Of a stretch of DNA of 35,817 bases, positions 1-8,977 are shown piece after piece; position 1 is the stretch's first letter, and every line of letters starts with the position of its first letter. The DNA comes from Rhodocyclaceae bacterium (GTDB lineage: Bacteria > Pseudomonadota > Gammaproteobacteria > Burkholderiales > Rhodocyclaceae). A model generated the notes under the pieces. It ran no database searches. It was not told the DNA's origin and saw only the letters and a list, made by a program, of their open reading frames with translations. A program made the position numbers and the translations under genes. The stretch covers positions 1-35,817 of the forward strand of contig JAQTZQ010000020.1 in the NCBI GenBank assembly GCA_028687645.1. Direction: 5' to 3'.

Positions 1-182
1 ACCACGAACAGGCGTGACCTCGTGAACGCAACCACAGGCCAATCTCTCTCATCGTTCTGTCGGGCAGCGAAACACCCTCGACAAAATCCGGGACAAATCC
101 GACTTTGTTGAGTTGCCACCCGCCCCCGGAATTGAGTAGCGCGTGACTTTAGAGTCCAATCCCACCACCAAGGAGATTGGAC

Positions 183-446
183 ATGAAGAAGTGATTCACT
201 GAAGAACAGATCATTGGTTTCCTGCGGGAAGCAGAGGCAGGCATGCCCGTTGCGGAGCTTTGCCGCAAACACGCCTTCTCGGAAGCGAGCTACTACCTCT
301 GGCGCAGCAAGTTTGGCGGGATGAGCGTCTCGGATGCCAAGCGCCTGAAGGAACTGGAGCTGGAGAATTCCCGGCTCAAGCGCTTGCTAGCTGAGTCGAT
401 GCTGGAGAACGAGATTGCGAAAGAGGCCCTGCGAAAAAAGTGGTGA
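183..446 (+). pseudogene. IS3-family transposase OrfA, interrupted by a stop at codon 4
   Basis: The natural start is the ATG at 183, which has a good ribosome site (AAGGAG, 7 bases upstream). It reads M-K-K then TGA (192-194) and continues in frame as FTEEQIIGFLREAEAG, the usual OrfA N-terminus. Homologous OrfA proteins, as I recall them, start MKKRFTEEQ, so the stop looks like a single CGA to TGA change. Downstream the frame is intact and carries the helix-turn-helix (CRKHAFSEASYYLWRSKFGG) and a leucine-zipper-like coiled coil ([18 protein letters not shown]). A shorter 67-residue product could start at the ATG at 243 but would lack the first helix. The frame ends at 446 just after an A6G slippery site, as expected for fusion to OrfB. 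Confidence 0.8.
434..440 (+). promoter_or_regulatory. -1 programmed ribosomal frameshift site (A6G)
   Basis: The heptamer A-AAA-AAG sits in the orfA frame two codons before the orfA stop (TGG TGA). Slipping back one base at this point joins orfA to the orfB frame, which begins with GTG at 440. This is the classic arrangement by which IS3-family elements make the OrfAB transposase. Confidence 0.75.
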
Positions 447-1300
447 GCGCACCGTCAAGACGTGATCTGGTGCACTTCCTGATCGACAAGGGACTCAGCG
501 AGCAGAAATCACTCCGTTTCGTTGGCATGAGCCCGAGCGCTTTCCGTTACCGGCCGGTGATGGATCGCAATACCGCCTTGAAAGAAAGGATCATCACGCT
601 CGCTCAGCGCCACCGGCGCTACGGGGCTGGGATGATCTATCTAAAACTGCGTCAGGCAGGAGAGATCGTGAATCACAAACGGGTGGATCGGCTCTATACC
701 AAGGCAGGTCTGCAAGTGAGAAGGCGCAAGCGGAAGAAGATCCCGGCTGCCGACCGGCATCCTCTGGAACGCCCCTTGGCGGCCAATCAAGTCTGGTCGA
801 TGGATTTCGTGTTCGACAGGACGGCTGAAGGGCGTGTCATCAAAAACCTCACCGTTGTCGATGACGCGACTCATGAAGCTGTGGCCATTGTGCCGGAACG
901 ACTGGGCGGCCTGCAACTACCCCGTGTTCTCGATCAGTTGGCCAAGACGCGGGGACTCCCCAAGGCTATCAGAACCGATAACGGCAAAGAGTTCTGTAGC
1001 CGGGCCATGCTGACCTGGGCTCATGCCCGTGGGGTTCAGTTGTTCCTCATCGAGCCTGGAAAGCCCAACCAAAACGCCTATATCGAATCATTCAATGGAC
1101 GCTTCCGTGATGAATGCCTGAACGAACACTGGTTCACCAGCATGCGTCACGCACAAGACATCATCGAAGCCTGGCGGCGGGAATATAACGAGGAGCGCCC
1201 CAAGAAATCCCTCGGCGGGATGCCCCCTACCGCTTATGCCAGATCACTTGCCCATAAATCAGTAAAATTAACCCCGGACTCTAAAGCCCACTGCTACTGA
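440..1300 (+). CDS. IS3-family transposase OrfB (DDE integrase domain)
   Basis: This 286-residue protein would carry out cutting and joining of the element, normally as the C-terminal part of an OrfAB frameshift fusion. An N-terminal HTH_21-like segment (about residues 40-85, [16 protein letters not shown]) precedes an rve integrase core. The three catalytic acids are visible: Asp in WSMDFV, Asp in RTDNGKEF and Glu in [15 protein letters not shown]. The C-terminal W-(x)[19 protein letters not shown] segment is typical of the family. The frame is complete, so OrfB is potentially active, but the nonsense codon at the start of orfA probably limits OrfAB production. The GTG start at 440 is formal; in practice translation probably enters by frameshifting. 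Confidence 0.9.
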   Translation: MVSAPSRRDLVHFLIDKGLSEQKSLRFVGMSPSAFRYRPVMDRNTALKERIITLAQRHRRYGAGMIYLKLRQAGEIVNHKRVDRLYTKAGLQVRRRKRKKIPAADRHPLERPLAANQVWSMDFVFDRTAEGRVIKNLTVVDDATHEAVAIVPERLGGLQLPRVLDQLAKTRGLPKAIRTDNGKEFCSRAMLTWAHARGVQLFLIEPGKPNQNAYIESFNGRFRDECLNEHWFTSMRHAQDIIEAWRREYNEERPKKSLGGMPPTAYARSLAHKSVKLTPDSKAHCY

Positions 1301-1439
1301 AAACGGTGGGACGTCGCAGCAAAAAGAACTGGCGGTTATCCTGCCAAATCATGGCACCCCGGACCTGGATGGATTAACCGTCTACGTCCCAAAAAGCCAA
1401 GAATAAAATATCCCGACCGCAAAATCGAAATTCAGCTAA

Positions 1440-2069
1440 CTATTTGGTACGCTTCACTGTAGTCTTTTTCTTGACCGGCTGACTAGCACAAAGTCCATAC
1501 AAAAGCGTATCGGAAAAAGCCTCGCCGAGTTCGTCAGCGTTCATCGGCCCCTTGGCCGAATACCACTCCGATGCCCAGTTCAAAGCACCAAGAACCGAGA
1601 AAACCGCAACACGAACATTGAGATCGGAGCGGAAAACGCCACTTTGAATACCGTCCTCAATAATTTGCTTAAAAGCCTGGGCGTATTGACGACGCATATC
1701 GATCGCACGCTCGCGATTGGTATCAGTCAGGAAACGCCACTGGTGAAAGATAACAAGTGTGCGAGCAGGATCTTCTGCAACAGCCATTAGATGCGCATTA
1801 ATGGCGACGCGCAAACGTTGGTCAGCCGACTCCGTTGAGGACTCAACAAGCTCCAAAATGGAAAGAAAGCGATTAATACCTAAACCGACAATTTCAAGGA
1901 GCAATGCCTCCTTGCTATCGATATGAGCGTAAAGACTACCAGGCAGCAAACCGACTGCCTTAGCAATATCACGCATCGTAGTGCCGGTATAACCTTTTTC
2001 GCCAAAAAGACGAACGGCAGTTTCGAGAATAAGCTCCCGCGAACTGAGATTTTCTTGTACTTTGCTCAT
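1440..2069 (-). CDS. TetR-family transcriptional repressor (candidate master regulator of the catabolic island)
   Basis: This 209-residue protein has an N-terminal TetR DNA-binding domain (about residues 10-56). It contains ETAVRLFGEKGYTGTTMRDI and a recognition helix around VGLLPGSLYAHIDSKEALL. The remaining ~150 residues are helical and would bind the ligand; the shape resembles KstR2-like regulators that sense an acyl-CoA, but this is inference. The basic tail (KKKTTVKRTK) is unusual but short. It sits at the edge of the ETF/beta-oxidation block, and a motif related to those near the acyl-CoA dehydrogenase, MaoC and second CoA ligase promoters lies about 120 bp upstream of its ATG. That suggests autoregulation and control of the island. 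The ribosome-binding site is weak. TetR membership is firm; ligand and targets are inferred. Confidence 0.88.
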   Translation of the reverse strand: MSKVQENLSSRELILETAVRLFGEKGYTGTTMRDIAKAVGLLPGSLYAHIDSKEALLLEIVGLGINRFLSILELVESSTESADQRLRVAINAHLMAVAEDPARTLVIFHQWRFLTDTNRERAIDMRRQYAQAFKQIIEDGIQSGVFRSDLNVRVAVFSVLGALNWASEWYSAKGPMNADELGEAFSDTLLYGLCASQPVKKKTTVKRTK

Positions 2070-2190
2070 TACCGCGATTTAAATATCCAAAAGGAATAAC
2101 CAAAAGCGGCACAAACCGAGTTTGATTGCACCGCAAAAAGAAAAATGACCCGACTGCTACGCACTCATCAGTGCAAAAACCAGTTTTCTT

Positions 2191-2203
2191 AACAAACGAT
2201 TGT
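2191..2203 (+). promoter_or_regulatory. Candidate TetR operator upstream of the first tetR gene
   Basis: The 13-mer AACAAACGATTGT differs by one base from AACAAATGATTGT found (on the minus strand) in front of the MaoC operon at 21661-21673. It shares AACAAAYG with the sites at 13579-13590 and 21893-21904. It is an imperfect palindrome (ACAA..TTGT). It lies ~122 bp before the ATG of the TetR gene. Confidence 0.45.
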
Positions 2204-2336
2204 ACCAGAGTGCCTACTCAAAGCCTAACTCTCTGTTCCTAGCGGAAATATATCGAAAAACTCTAAATCAACCTCTACGCCCCCCCCCTGAAGTCTTTCT
2301 TGCTAAACACAACGCTGATCCATGGAAACACCCGGA

Positions 2337-3269
2337 TCACCCCAACTCGGAGACAAACTGCGGCACTAACTCGAATAGATCTCCAACCAGACCATAGTCT
2401 GCAATCTGAAAAATTGGCGCATCAGGATCTTTATTGATGGCAACAATGATTTTTGAATCTTTCATGCCTGCCAAGTGCTGAATAGCGCCCGATATCCCGA
2501 CTGCAATGTAGAGTTGCGGCGCAACGATTTTGCCCGTCTGCCCCACTTGATAATCGTTTGGCGCGAATCCCGCATCAACAGCGGCACGTGAAGCGCCCAT
2601 CGCTGCGCCAAGCTTATCGGCAAGCGGATCTAGTAAATTATGATAATTCTCACTACTTCCAAGACCGCGTCCACCTGAAACAATAATCTTTGCAGCGCCG
2701 AGTTCCGGGCGCTCACTCTTGGTCAGCTCTCGACTGACAAATGAAGATTTCCCTCCCGATGCAGGTACGGAAAGTTCGACTATCGGGGCCGCACCTCCGG
2801 TTCCTGCAGCATCGAAACCCGTTGTTCGTACGCTGATCACCTTGATCAGATCGGCGGATTTAACCGTTGCCAAGGCATTACCAGCATAGATCGGACGGAC
2901 AAAAGTATCAGGCCCTTCAACCGAAACGATTTCCGATATTTGAGCGACATCCAGCAAGGCGGCAACACGCGGCAAGAAGTTCTTACCAAAAGTCGTTGCA
3001 GGCGCCAGGATATGCTCATATCCACCGCTAATCGCCAGGACCAAGTCAGCAACATCCTCAGCAAGTTGAGGCTCAAGCGCTGCGCTGTCGGCCATCTTGA
3101 CGGAGGCCACACCAGCAATGCCGGCGGCCTGTTCGGCCACCCCCTTACAAGCGAACCCAGCGACCAGGATGTGGACTTCCGATCCAATCTTGTTTGCCGC
3201 AGTTATGGTATTCAGCGTCGCGCTCTTAAGCGCCTTATTGTCATGTTCTGCAATTACCAAAATAGCCAT
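2337..3269 (-). CDS. etfA: Electron transfer flavoprotein, alpha subunit (FAD-binding)
   Basis: EtfA (310 residues from [11 protein letters not shown]) pairs with EtfB to accept electrons from acyl-CoA dehydrogenases and pass them to the quinone pool through ETF-quinone oxidoreductase. The N-terminal ~190 residues are the ETF Rossmann-like domain. The C-terminal ~115 residues are the FAD domain, with [32 protein letters not shown] and the signature [16 protein letters not shown] followed by [14 protein letters not shown] chose the ATG at 3267-3269, four bases past the etfB stop; a TTG 15 bases further upstream lies inside etfB and is less likely. It forms an operon with etfB and is the natural electron acceptor for the acyl-CoA dehydrogenase encoded at 12324-13460. 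Confidence 0.95.
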   Translation of the reverse strand: MAILVIAEHDNKALKSATLNTITAANKIGSEVHILVAGFACKGVAEQAAGIAGVASVKMADSAALEPQLAEDVADLVLAISGGYEHILAPATTFGKNFLPRVAALLDVAQISEIVSVEGPDTFVRPIYAGNALATVKSADLIKVISVRTTGFDAAGTGGAAPIVELSVPASGGKSSFVSRELTKSERPELGAAKIIVSGGRGLGSSENYHNLLDPLADKLGAAMGASRAAVDAGFAPNDYQVGQTGKIVAPQLYIAVGISGAIQHLAGMKDSKIIVAINKDPDAPIFQIADYGLVGDLFELVPQFVSELG

Positions 3270-3273
3270 TTTT

Positions 3274-4029
3274 TTACCCCGCAATTACTTTTGCTTCATT
3301 TTTGAGTTTATTGAGCAGCACTTGCACATCCGGAACGATTATTCCTGCCTTGCGTGACGATGGCTCAACCACCTTGAGGGTGGTCAGGCGTGGCTCAACG
3401 TTAACCCCCAGGTCCGCTGGCGTTAAGGTCTCTAGCGGCTTCTTTTTGGCTTTCATGATGTTGGGCAAAGTGGCATAGCGTGGCTCGTTCAGTCGCAGAT
3501 CAGTAGTCACAACCGCTGGCAACGGCAATTCCAGGGTTTCGAGGCCACCATCGACTTCACGCGTCACAATTGCCTTACCGTCTACGATTTCAAGTTTCGA
3601 AGCAAAAGTAGCCTGCCCACAGTTCATGAGTGCAGCCAGCATCTGGCCGGTCTGATTGGCATCATCATCGATCGCCTGCTTACCGCAAATTATAAGTTGC
3701 GGTTTTTCCTTGTCATAAATCGCTTTGAGCAACTTGGCTACTGCCAATGGCTGCAAATCGATATTGGTCTCAACCAAAACAGCACGATCGGCACCGATCG
3801 CAAGACCCGTGCGCAATGTTTCCTGAGATGCCGCAATACCACACGAAACCACGACAACCTCACTAGCCACACCCGCCTCTTTGAGACGGACAGCTGCTTC
3901 AACGGCAATTTCATCAAAGGGATTCATCGACATCTTGACGTTTGACAGGTCCACTCCGGAACCATCCGCCTTTACACGGACTTTCACGTTGTAATCAATT
4001 ACCCTTTTAACAGGAACAACGATCTTCAT
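3274..4029 (-). CDS. etfB: Electron transfer flavoprotein, beta subunit
   Basis: EtfB (251 residues) holds AMP and forms the heterodimer with EtfA. Family marks are the N-terminal [19 protein letters not shown], the [21 protein letters not shown] segment and [10 protein letters not shown] about halfway (the ETF beta signature region). The length is normal for the bacterial group I (fatty-acid oxidation) ETF rather than the FixAB type. It precedes etfA with a 4-base gap, so the two are co-transcribed and probably translationally coupled. The 109 bp upstream (4030-4138) separate it from the stress-protein gene; no clear promoter could be assigned there. Confidence 0.95.
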   Translation of the reverse strand: MKIVVPVKRVIDYNVKVRVKADGSGVDLSNVKMSMNPFDEIAVEAAVRLKEAGVASEVVVVSCGIAASQETLRTGLAIGADRAVLVETNIDLQPLAVAKLLKAIYDKEKPQLIICGKQAIDDDANQTGQMLAALMNCGQATFASKLEIVDGKAIVTREVDGGLETLELPLPAVVTTDLRLNEPRYATLPNIMKAKKKPLETLTPADLGVNVEPRLTTLKVVEPSSRKAGIIVPDVQVLLNKLKNEAKVIAG

Positions 4030-4138
4030 TTAGACCTCTTTTCACAATTCAAATAAGCGCCGTGGGCGGCAATTTCAAAAAATAATTTTCAAGCAATCAC
4101 AAAGCACGCTAACTACTTCAAAAAAGCCTCGACTAGCT

Positions 4139-5164
4139 CTACCCTATGTCTGCAAGATTCATGATTCGCTCAAAAAATTTATCGAAATCAGCATCTCGAT
4201 CTTTGTCGAAGCGGGGATCGCCATTTTCAAGAAACGCATTAGCGATTTCCTTCCAGTCCGACGTAGTGAAATGCCTGCGGCAATCGGGAAGAATTTCTTT
4301 TTCCTCTAAGGTCATGTGCCCCCAGATGTGATCGGCGTACTTCTCTACAGAGAGCGTCAACGAGCCCAGATTCACTGCATTAGGGGCAGCTAGATAAATA
4401 TCCACCGCCGCTTCAATTGCCGCAATTATTGTCGGCTCTGCCACATGCTGGATTTCCAGGGTGCCGATCACCTTATCCGCCTCAGCAGACTTGCCGCGCA
4501 ACCTGGCAAATAAATATTCCTCTTCCTTAGGATGATGCAACTCCTGAGTAAAGCGCCGAAAATAAAGAATCATGGCTCGCAACAGGCGCGCATTTAGCGG
4601 CAACTGAGTCACACGAGCCTGCTCCAAAACGTGCTGAAGCCCCTTGATCACGGCAGCTAGTGAGCGGTGCTCACCTTTGATCGCAGATATCGCAGCATTC
4701 ATTTCCGGAGATGTAGCGTTGCTCTCAACAGACGAAACAAGCACAGGGATGGTTGTATGCGCCAGTACCTTCTGAGTCTGTGAACCGACAAATAGCCCCT
4801 TTAATCCACGCTTACCGTGCGAAGCCATGAAAATCAAGTCGCAGTCTTGCTCTTCAGCGGTATCGATGATCACTTCGTAGGGGCGATCACTTGTCTTGGC
4901 AATGGACTGATAGGGCACCCCAAAAGTTTGCGCCTCAACCTCGCCCTTGGCGAGAATAGCCCGAGCACTACCCGCTTCCTGCTGCGCATAATCTTTGGGC
5001 GACATGGCATGTACCAGTGCTCCACCATCAGTCGCACCAAAGTCAGATCGAGCATGGACAAACGTAATGCGCGCACCAATTTTCTTGGCAAACTCTACCG
5101 CCTTGGAAACAGTGTCGATAGAAAGGTCGGTGCCCTCTACCGGTACGAGTATGTGTCGATACAA
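4139..5164 (-). CDS. UspA universal stress domain fused to a hemerythrin (HHE) domain
   Basis: This 341-residue protein joins two domains. Residues ~1-148 are a UspA fold starting MYRHILVPVEGTDLS, with the ATP-binding pattern G-x2-G-x8-GS in HGKRGLKGLFVGSQTQKVL. Residues ~165-325 are a hemerythrin-like helical bundle with candidate di-iron ligands in KGEHRSL, QELHHPKEEEYLF, LEIQHVAE and YADHIWGHMTLEEKEILP. Hemerythrin domains bind O2, NO or iron in di-iron centres; UspA domains bind ATP/AMP. The fusion may sense oxygen or nitrosative stress in an organism that alternates oxygen and nitrate respiration, but that is inference. It lies on the same strand between the MMPL transporter gene and etfBA. 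No membrane segment is seen, so the protein should be cytoplasmic. Confidence 0.85.
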   Translation of the reverse strand: MYRHILVPVEGTDLSIDTVSKAVEFAKKIGARITFVHARSDFGATDGGALVHAMSPKDYAQQEAGSARAILAKGEVEAQTFGVPYQSIAKTSDRPYEVIIDTAEEQDCDLIFMASHGKRGLKGLFVGSQTQKVLAHTTIPVLVSSVESNATSPEMNAAISAIKGEHRSLAAVIKGLQHVLEQARVTQLPLNARLLRAMILYFRRFTQELHHPKEEEYLFARLRGKSAEADKVIGTLEIQHVAEPTIIAAIEAAVDIYLAAPNAVNLGSLTLSVEKYADHIWGHMTLEEKEILPDCRRHFTTSDWKEIANAFLENGDPRFDKDRDADFDKFFERIMNLADIG

Positions 5165-5237
5165 AGTATTCTCCTCGACAAAAAACTTAGTGAAGGGATC
5201 TGTGGCAGCAATCTATGCAGGATGAAGCCACGACCGA

Positions 5238-7694
5238 TCAATGAATATCCTGAATTGCCGCAGCCCTATTGGGTTCGCGCTCATCGAAAATCAGCCCATC
5301 ATCCAATGGCATCAATTCCTTCGGTGTGGCAGACTGCAACAAGAAGGTTGCCAGACTGGGCACAAGAATCAGAGCACCAAGCATGTTCCAAATAAACATG
5401 AACGCGAGCAGGATGCCCATATCAGCTTGAAACTTGATAGGAGACCAGGCCCAGGTAATCACTGCCGCAGCCAGGGTCACACCGATCAATGCCACAACTT
5501 TCCCGGTAAAGGCCAATGCACTCGTGTAGGCATCTGCAACTGACATTCCCTGGCGCTGTTGCACTAACTGTACAGTCAGCAAATACAAGGAATAATCAAC
5601 ACCAATACCGACACCCAATGCAGTTACGGGAAGGGTGGCAACCTTTACACCAATCCCCAAGAACACCATCAGGGCCTCACAAAGAATGGTGGTAACAACA
5701 AGAGGAACCACCGCAACGATAACGGCTTTCCAGTTTCTGAAGGTGATGTAGCACAACAGGATCACAGCTGCATAAACATAGAAAAGCATGCTGCGGTTTG
5801 CATGACTAACAGCAATATTGGTTGCAGCCTCAATACCTGAGTTACCAGCAGCCAGAAGAAACTTGCGTTCATCAGTGTTATGTTCGGCAGAAAATCTCTC
5901 CACAGCCTCGACCACACGTGACAACGTCTCTGCCTTGTGATCGGACAGAAAAACAATGACGGGTGCTACTGATCGCGAATCGTTGAACATTTCCGGGTTG
6001 GAGTCATAAACGTAGTTAAGTGCATCCGAAATGACAAACGGATCGCGATTAATCGTCATCCACTTCTCTGAGCCTTCAAATCCGGCAGAAGTGTAACTTC
6101 TCGCCAAACTAGCGGCAGATACTGTTGTCTGAACGCCAGGTATTTCACGTAACGTTTGTTCCAAACGGTCCATCTCAAGTAGCGTTTCAAAACTGACCAG
6201 ACCGTTATCTGGCGTCGTAACGATAACTGCGAACTGGTCGCTTGATAACTGATAGTTAGATGTGATGAATGCGTTCGCCAAGTTGTACTGGGAATCTGGC
6301 CGCAACTCAGGCGCACCTGGATCAAGGTCACCGATTTTGAGTTGAAGACTGACTATCAGACCTGCAACGGTAAGCAAGCCACTAACAGCGATCACGCCAA
6401 TTGCCCACTTCGGTTGGGTGAAGCGTCCCAGCCATCTGGCCAGAGGATGATCGCCTTCGCTTGTTACCAAGCAACGCTTGGCAGCTGACTGACTGACACT
6501 GGTATAGGACAAGAGAATTGGCAGCAAGATCAGATTAGTAAAAATCAACACCGCCACGCCAATGCTGGCAGATATGGCAAGCCCGCGAATGACAGGAATA
6601 TCGATGATTGTAAGAACGGCAAAACCCACTGCGTCGGCCAATAATGCCGTCAGCCCGGCCAGGAAAAGCCGCCGAAATGTATAGCGTGCGGCAACATATC
6701 GGTGCGTACCCCGACCGATGTCCTGCATGATCCCGTTCATTTTCTGCGCCCCATGAGAAACGCCAATAGCGAAGATCAGGAACGGAACTAGGACAGAATA
6801 GGGATCAAGAACGAATCCAAATATCTGCATAAGGCCAAGTTGCCAGACGACAGCAATCATGGAACAAAACACCACAAGCACTGTGCTGCGAATACAGCGC
6901 GTGTAGATCAGAATGATCGCCGCTGCAATGATTGCCGCAAAAATGAAGTAGGTAAAGACCTCAAACAAGCCCTGGATCAAGTCACCAACAAGCTGGGCAA
7001 AACCGATGATATGAACCCGTACGCCATCACTCTCGAGCTCCCGAATCTTTGATAGCTCCTGATGGAATGCGCCGTAATCAAGTGGCTTGCCCGTCGCCGC
7101 ATCAGTGTCTAGCAATGGAACGAAAATCATGCTCGATTTCTGGTCGTTGGCGACCAAGGAGCCAATGATCCCGGAGCGATTGACATTAGTGCTCAACGCC
7201 TTAAGACTACTTTCCGAGCCGTTGTAGGAATCCGGCATCACCGGCCCACCCTTGTATCCCTCTTCGGTAATTTCTGTCCAGCGTACAACAGGCATCCATA
7301 ACGACTTCATGAATGGCCGATCGACACCGGCAATTAGATATACTTGGTCGTTGATTTTGCGTAGGACTTCCAAATACGCAGGAGAGTAGATATCGCCTTT
7401 CGTATTTTCAACGACAATGCGTACCGAATTACCCAGCCCTCGGAGCGCTGTCGCATTATTGCGATAATTCTCAACAAATGGATGCGACTGGGGCATCATG
7501 CTGTCAAAACTTGCGTTTATCTCCAGCAGAGACCCTTTCAGCCCTAAAAACAAGGTCAGTAAAAGACACCCCACGACAAGCAGAAAACGGTTGTTAAAAA
7601 TCATCCGCTCCAGCACGTTGCCTGAATTCTTGTCAAAGTCTTCTCTTGATGCGATGACAGGCATCACATCCAATTTATCGGTGTTTACGTTCAT
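5238..7694 (-). CDS. MMPL/RND-superfamily transporter (hydrophobe exporter-like)
   Basis: This 818-residue inner-membrane protein has the RND layout of two repeated halves. Each half has one helix followed by a large periplasmic loop and a five-helix bundle. The first helix is at about residues 37-55 (FLLVVGCLLLTLFLGLKG). The first bundle is near 240-400 (VFTYFIFAAIIAAAIILIYT through VLIFTNLILLPILLS). The second half starts near 430 (WAIGVIAVSGLLTVAGLIV) and its bundle is near 640-790 (ALGVGIGVDYSLYLLT). It belongs to the MMPL branch often found with DUF1302, DUF1329 and YCF48-like genes in degraders of steroids, terpenes and other hydrophobic compounds. The exact substrate is unknown. It lies 41 bp downstream of the YCF48-like gene on the same strand, so the two form a pair. 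The ATG at 7692-7694 fits the spacing. Confidence 0.88.
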   Translation of the reverse strand: MNVNTDKLDVMPVIASREDFDKNSGNVLERMIFNNRFLLVVGCLLLTLFLGLKGSLLEINASFDSMMPQSHPFVENYRNNATALRGLGNSVRIVVENTKGDIYSPAYLEVLRKINDQVYLIAGVDRPFMKSLWMPVVRWTEITEEGYKGGPVMPDSYNGSESSLKALSTNVNRSGIIGSLVANDQKSSMIFVPLLDTDAATGKPLDYGAFHQELSKIRELESDGVRVHIIGFAQLVGDLIQGLFEVFTYFIFAAIIAAAIILIYTRCIRSTVLVVFCSMIAVVWQLGLMQIFGFVLDPYSVLVPFLIFAIGVSHGAQKMNGIMQDIGRGTHRYVAARYTFRRLFLAGLTALLADAVGFAVLTIIDIPVIRGLAISASIGVAVLIFTNLILLPILLSYTSVSQSAAKRCLVTSEGDHPLARWLGRFTQPKWAIGVIAVSGLLTVAGLIVSLQLKIGDLDPGAPELRPDSQYNLANAFITSNYQLSSDQFAVIVTTPDNGLVSFETLLEMDRLEQTLREIPGVQTTVSAASLARSYTSAGFEGSEKWMTINRDPFVISDALNYVYDSNPEMFNDSRSVAPVIVFLSDHKAETLSRVVEAVERFSAEHNTDERKFLLAAGNSGIEAATNIAVSHANRSMLFYVYAAVILLCYITFRNWKAVIVAVVPLVVTTILCEALMVFLGIGVKVATLPVTALGVGIGVDYSLYLLTVQLVQQRQGMSVADAYTSALAFTGKVVALIGVTLAAAVITWAWSPIKFQADMGILLAFMFIWNMLGALILVPSLATFLLQSATPKELMPLDDGLIFDEREPNRAAAIQDIH

Positions 7695-7735
7695 GGCGTC
7701 AGGGATTTATCTCAAGTTGTGTTTGTTTTGGCTAT

Positions 7736-8851
7736 TTACTTGGCAATAACAGATAGCGACTCAGCGCGCACCCCTTGAACGCCAGTGAGAACAAGGGAAC
7801 CATCTGCCACACTAACCAGATCGGTATAACGCATAGGCTGCGTTGTTGAGAGCACCTTGAATTTCGCGCCCAAGGCATCAGATAGAAGCAAATGGCCGGC
7901 GCTATTCGCCAAAATAAATCCAGATGCATCGCCACGACTCATACCGCTCGTCAACGTCGCCTCAGTCGGCATTTCTACCGACGACCATTGACTACCACCA
8001 TCTATGCTGCGGAAAACCACTCCGCGTAGGCCAAAAGCGAGCAACACCTTTCCCTGGCCAGCAATACCAAAAAAACTACCGGCGTACCCAGTCGACAAAC
8101 TGGTGAAACGTTCATGGCCGCGATCTAGCATATAAACCTTGCCATGCTCGCCAACGACATATATGTTTTGCCCAATTCCCCTAATGCTATTCAAATTCAG
8201 GGACTGTTGGTTATCGATGCGGTGCATCCAAGGTTGCCAAGACTTACCACCATCCATCGTTGCAACAATCATGCCGAACGAACCTACGGCAAAGCCCTTC
8301 TCTGCGTTCTCGAACCAGACACCCAGGTAAGGTAAGGCCGGACCAGCCTTGAAGTTCTGGGCAACAAGCATAGCAGCTGCCTGTTTAGACGCGTCCCCCC
8401 CCGCATCGCTGTAAAATTTTGCGAAGGCTTCCGCCGCCATTCGACCATCAAGCTGCTTGGTCCAAGTCTGGCCAGAATCTCGCGTATTGAGAATTACGCC
8501 ATCGTGACCGACTGCCCAGCCATCCCGTTCAGTTGGGAAACTTACGGCAAGCAAATCACTTTGTACCGGCACGGAAGCCTGAGCCCAGCTTTTGCCGGCG
8601 TTATCCGACCAAACGATCAAGCCACGAGACCCAACGGCAATTAGCCTGCTTCCCGCCTTGGCTATAGCCATCAACGAACGCTGTTCAATTGAGTTTTGCA
8701 GTTCCGCTGGATGGTCGAGAGGATCCCGAAAAGCGTGCTGCCCAAAAGCAGTCGTGGAAAACAACACAATTATGGCCAATATAGCCATTTGCGGATGGGC
8801 GCCCCCCAACCTCTTGCCTATCAGTGAAAAAACCCAACCCATTGCGTTCAT
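7736..8851 (-). CDS. YCF48-like (BNR/beta-propeller) repeat protein
   Basis: This 371-residue protein has an N-terminal hydrophobic segment (about residues 22-37, MAILAIIVLFSTTAFG), probably a signal peptide, followed by repeated propeller blades. The Asp-box-like repeats include SDNAGKSWAQ, NTRDSGQTWTK, TMDGGKSWQP and SIDGGSQWSS. Linking elements such as GSRGLIVWS, GHDGVILNT, GSFGMIVAT and GEHGKVYML repeat at regular spacing. The plant/cyanobacterial YCF48 relative assists photosystem II assembly. In proteobacteria this family is seen beside MMPL transporters and DUF1302/DUF1329 proteins, where a periplasmic accessory role is likely but unproven. It is upstream of the MMPL gene in the same operon and downstream of a strong terminator-like hairpin (8935-8963). 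Confidence 0.8.
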   Translation of the reverse strand: MNAMGWVFSLIGKRLGGAHPQMAILAIIVLFSTTAFGQHAFRDPLDHPAELQNSIEQRSLMAIAKAGSRLIAVGSRGLIVWSDNAGKSWAQASVPVQSDLLAVSFPTERDGWAVGHDGVILNTRDSGQTWTKQLDGRMAAEAFAKFYSDAGGDASKQAAAMLVAQNFKAGPALPYLGVWFENAEKGFAVGSFGMIVATMDGGKSWQPWMHRIDNQQSLNLNSIRGIGQNIYVVGEHGKVYMLDRGHERFTSLSTGYAGSFFGIAGQGKVLLAFGLRGVVFRSIDGGSQWSSVEMPTEATLTSGMSRGDASGFILANSAGHLLLSDALGAKFKVLSTTQPMRYTDLVSVADGSLVLTGVQGVRAESLSVIAK

Positions 8852-8934
8852 TACTCTGCATCCTGCTTCAATCAGAAAGGGCTAGGCCTTGCTATCCGAG
8901 AACCAGGAGAAGCAAATACCTGAAAGCCCAAAAG

Positions 8935-8963
8935 GGTGGGCGGCAAAGCTCCTGCCGCCCACC
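8935..8963 (-). terminator. Rho-independent terminator after the DUF1302-DUF1329 pair
   Basis: A perfect 11-bp stem (GGTGGGCGGCA with TGCCGCCCACC) and a 7-base loop begin 14 bases past the DUF1329 stop. On the minus strand the stem is followed by CTTTTGGGCTTTC, a moderately T-rich tail. Readthrough or a separate promoter must then serve the downstream YCF48-MMPL genes. Confidence 0.7.
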
Positions 8964-8977
8964 ATTCTTATATAGCG

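Larger units (their letters stand above)
143..1300 (+). mobile_element. IS3-family insertion sequence (orfA/orfB type)
   Basis: The element has the two overlapping frames of an IS3-family transposon: a short helix-turn-helix/leucine-zipper OrfA and a DDE integrase OrfB. An imperfect terminal inverted repeat shares the core CTTTAGAGTCC: the left copy is at 143-157 and the right copy, inverted, at 1276-1290. The right repeat lies inside the last codons of orfB, whose stop is at 1298-1300, so the exact outer ends are uncertain. I saw no convincing target duplication next to these ends. The first 142 bases of the window hold no gene I can support. Confidence 0.85.

Noticed and set aside
2280-2288. 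Run of nine C residues as a phase-variation tract
   Set aside because: It is not within or in front of a supported gene, being downstream of etfA and far upstream of nothing on that strand; it may also be length-uncertain.
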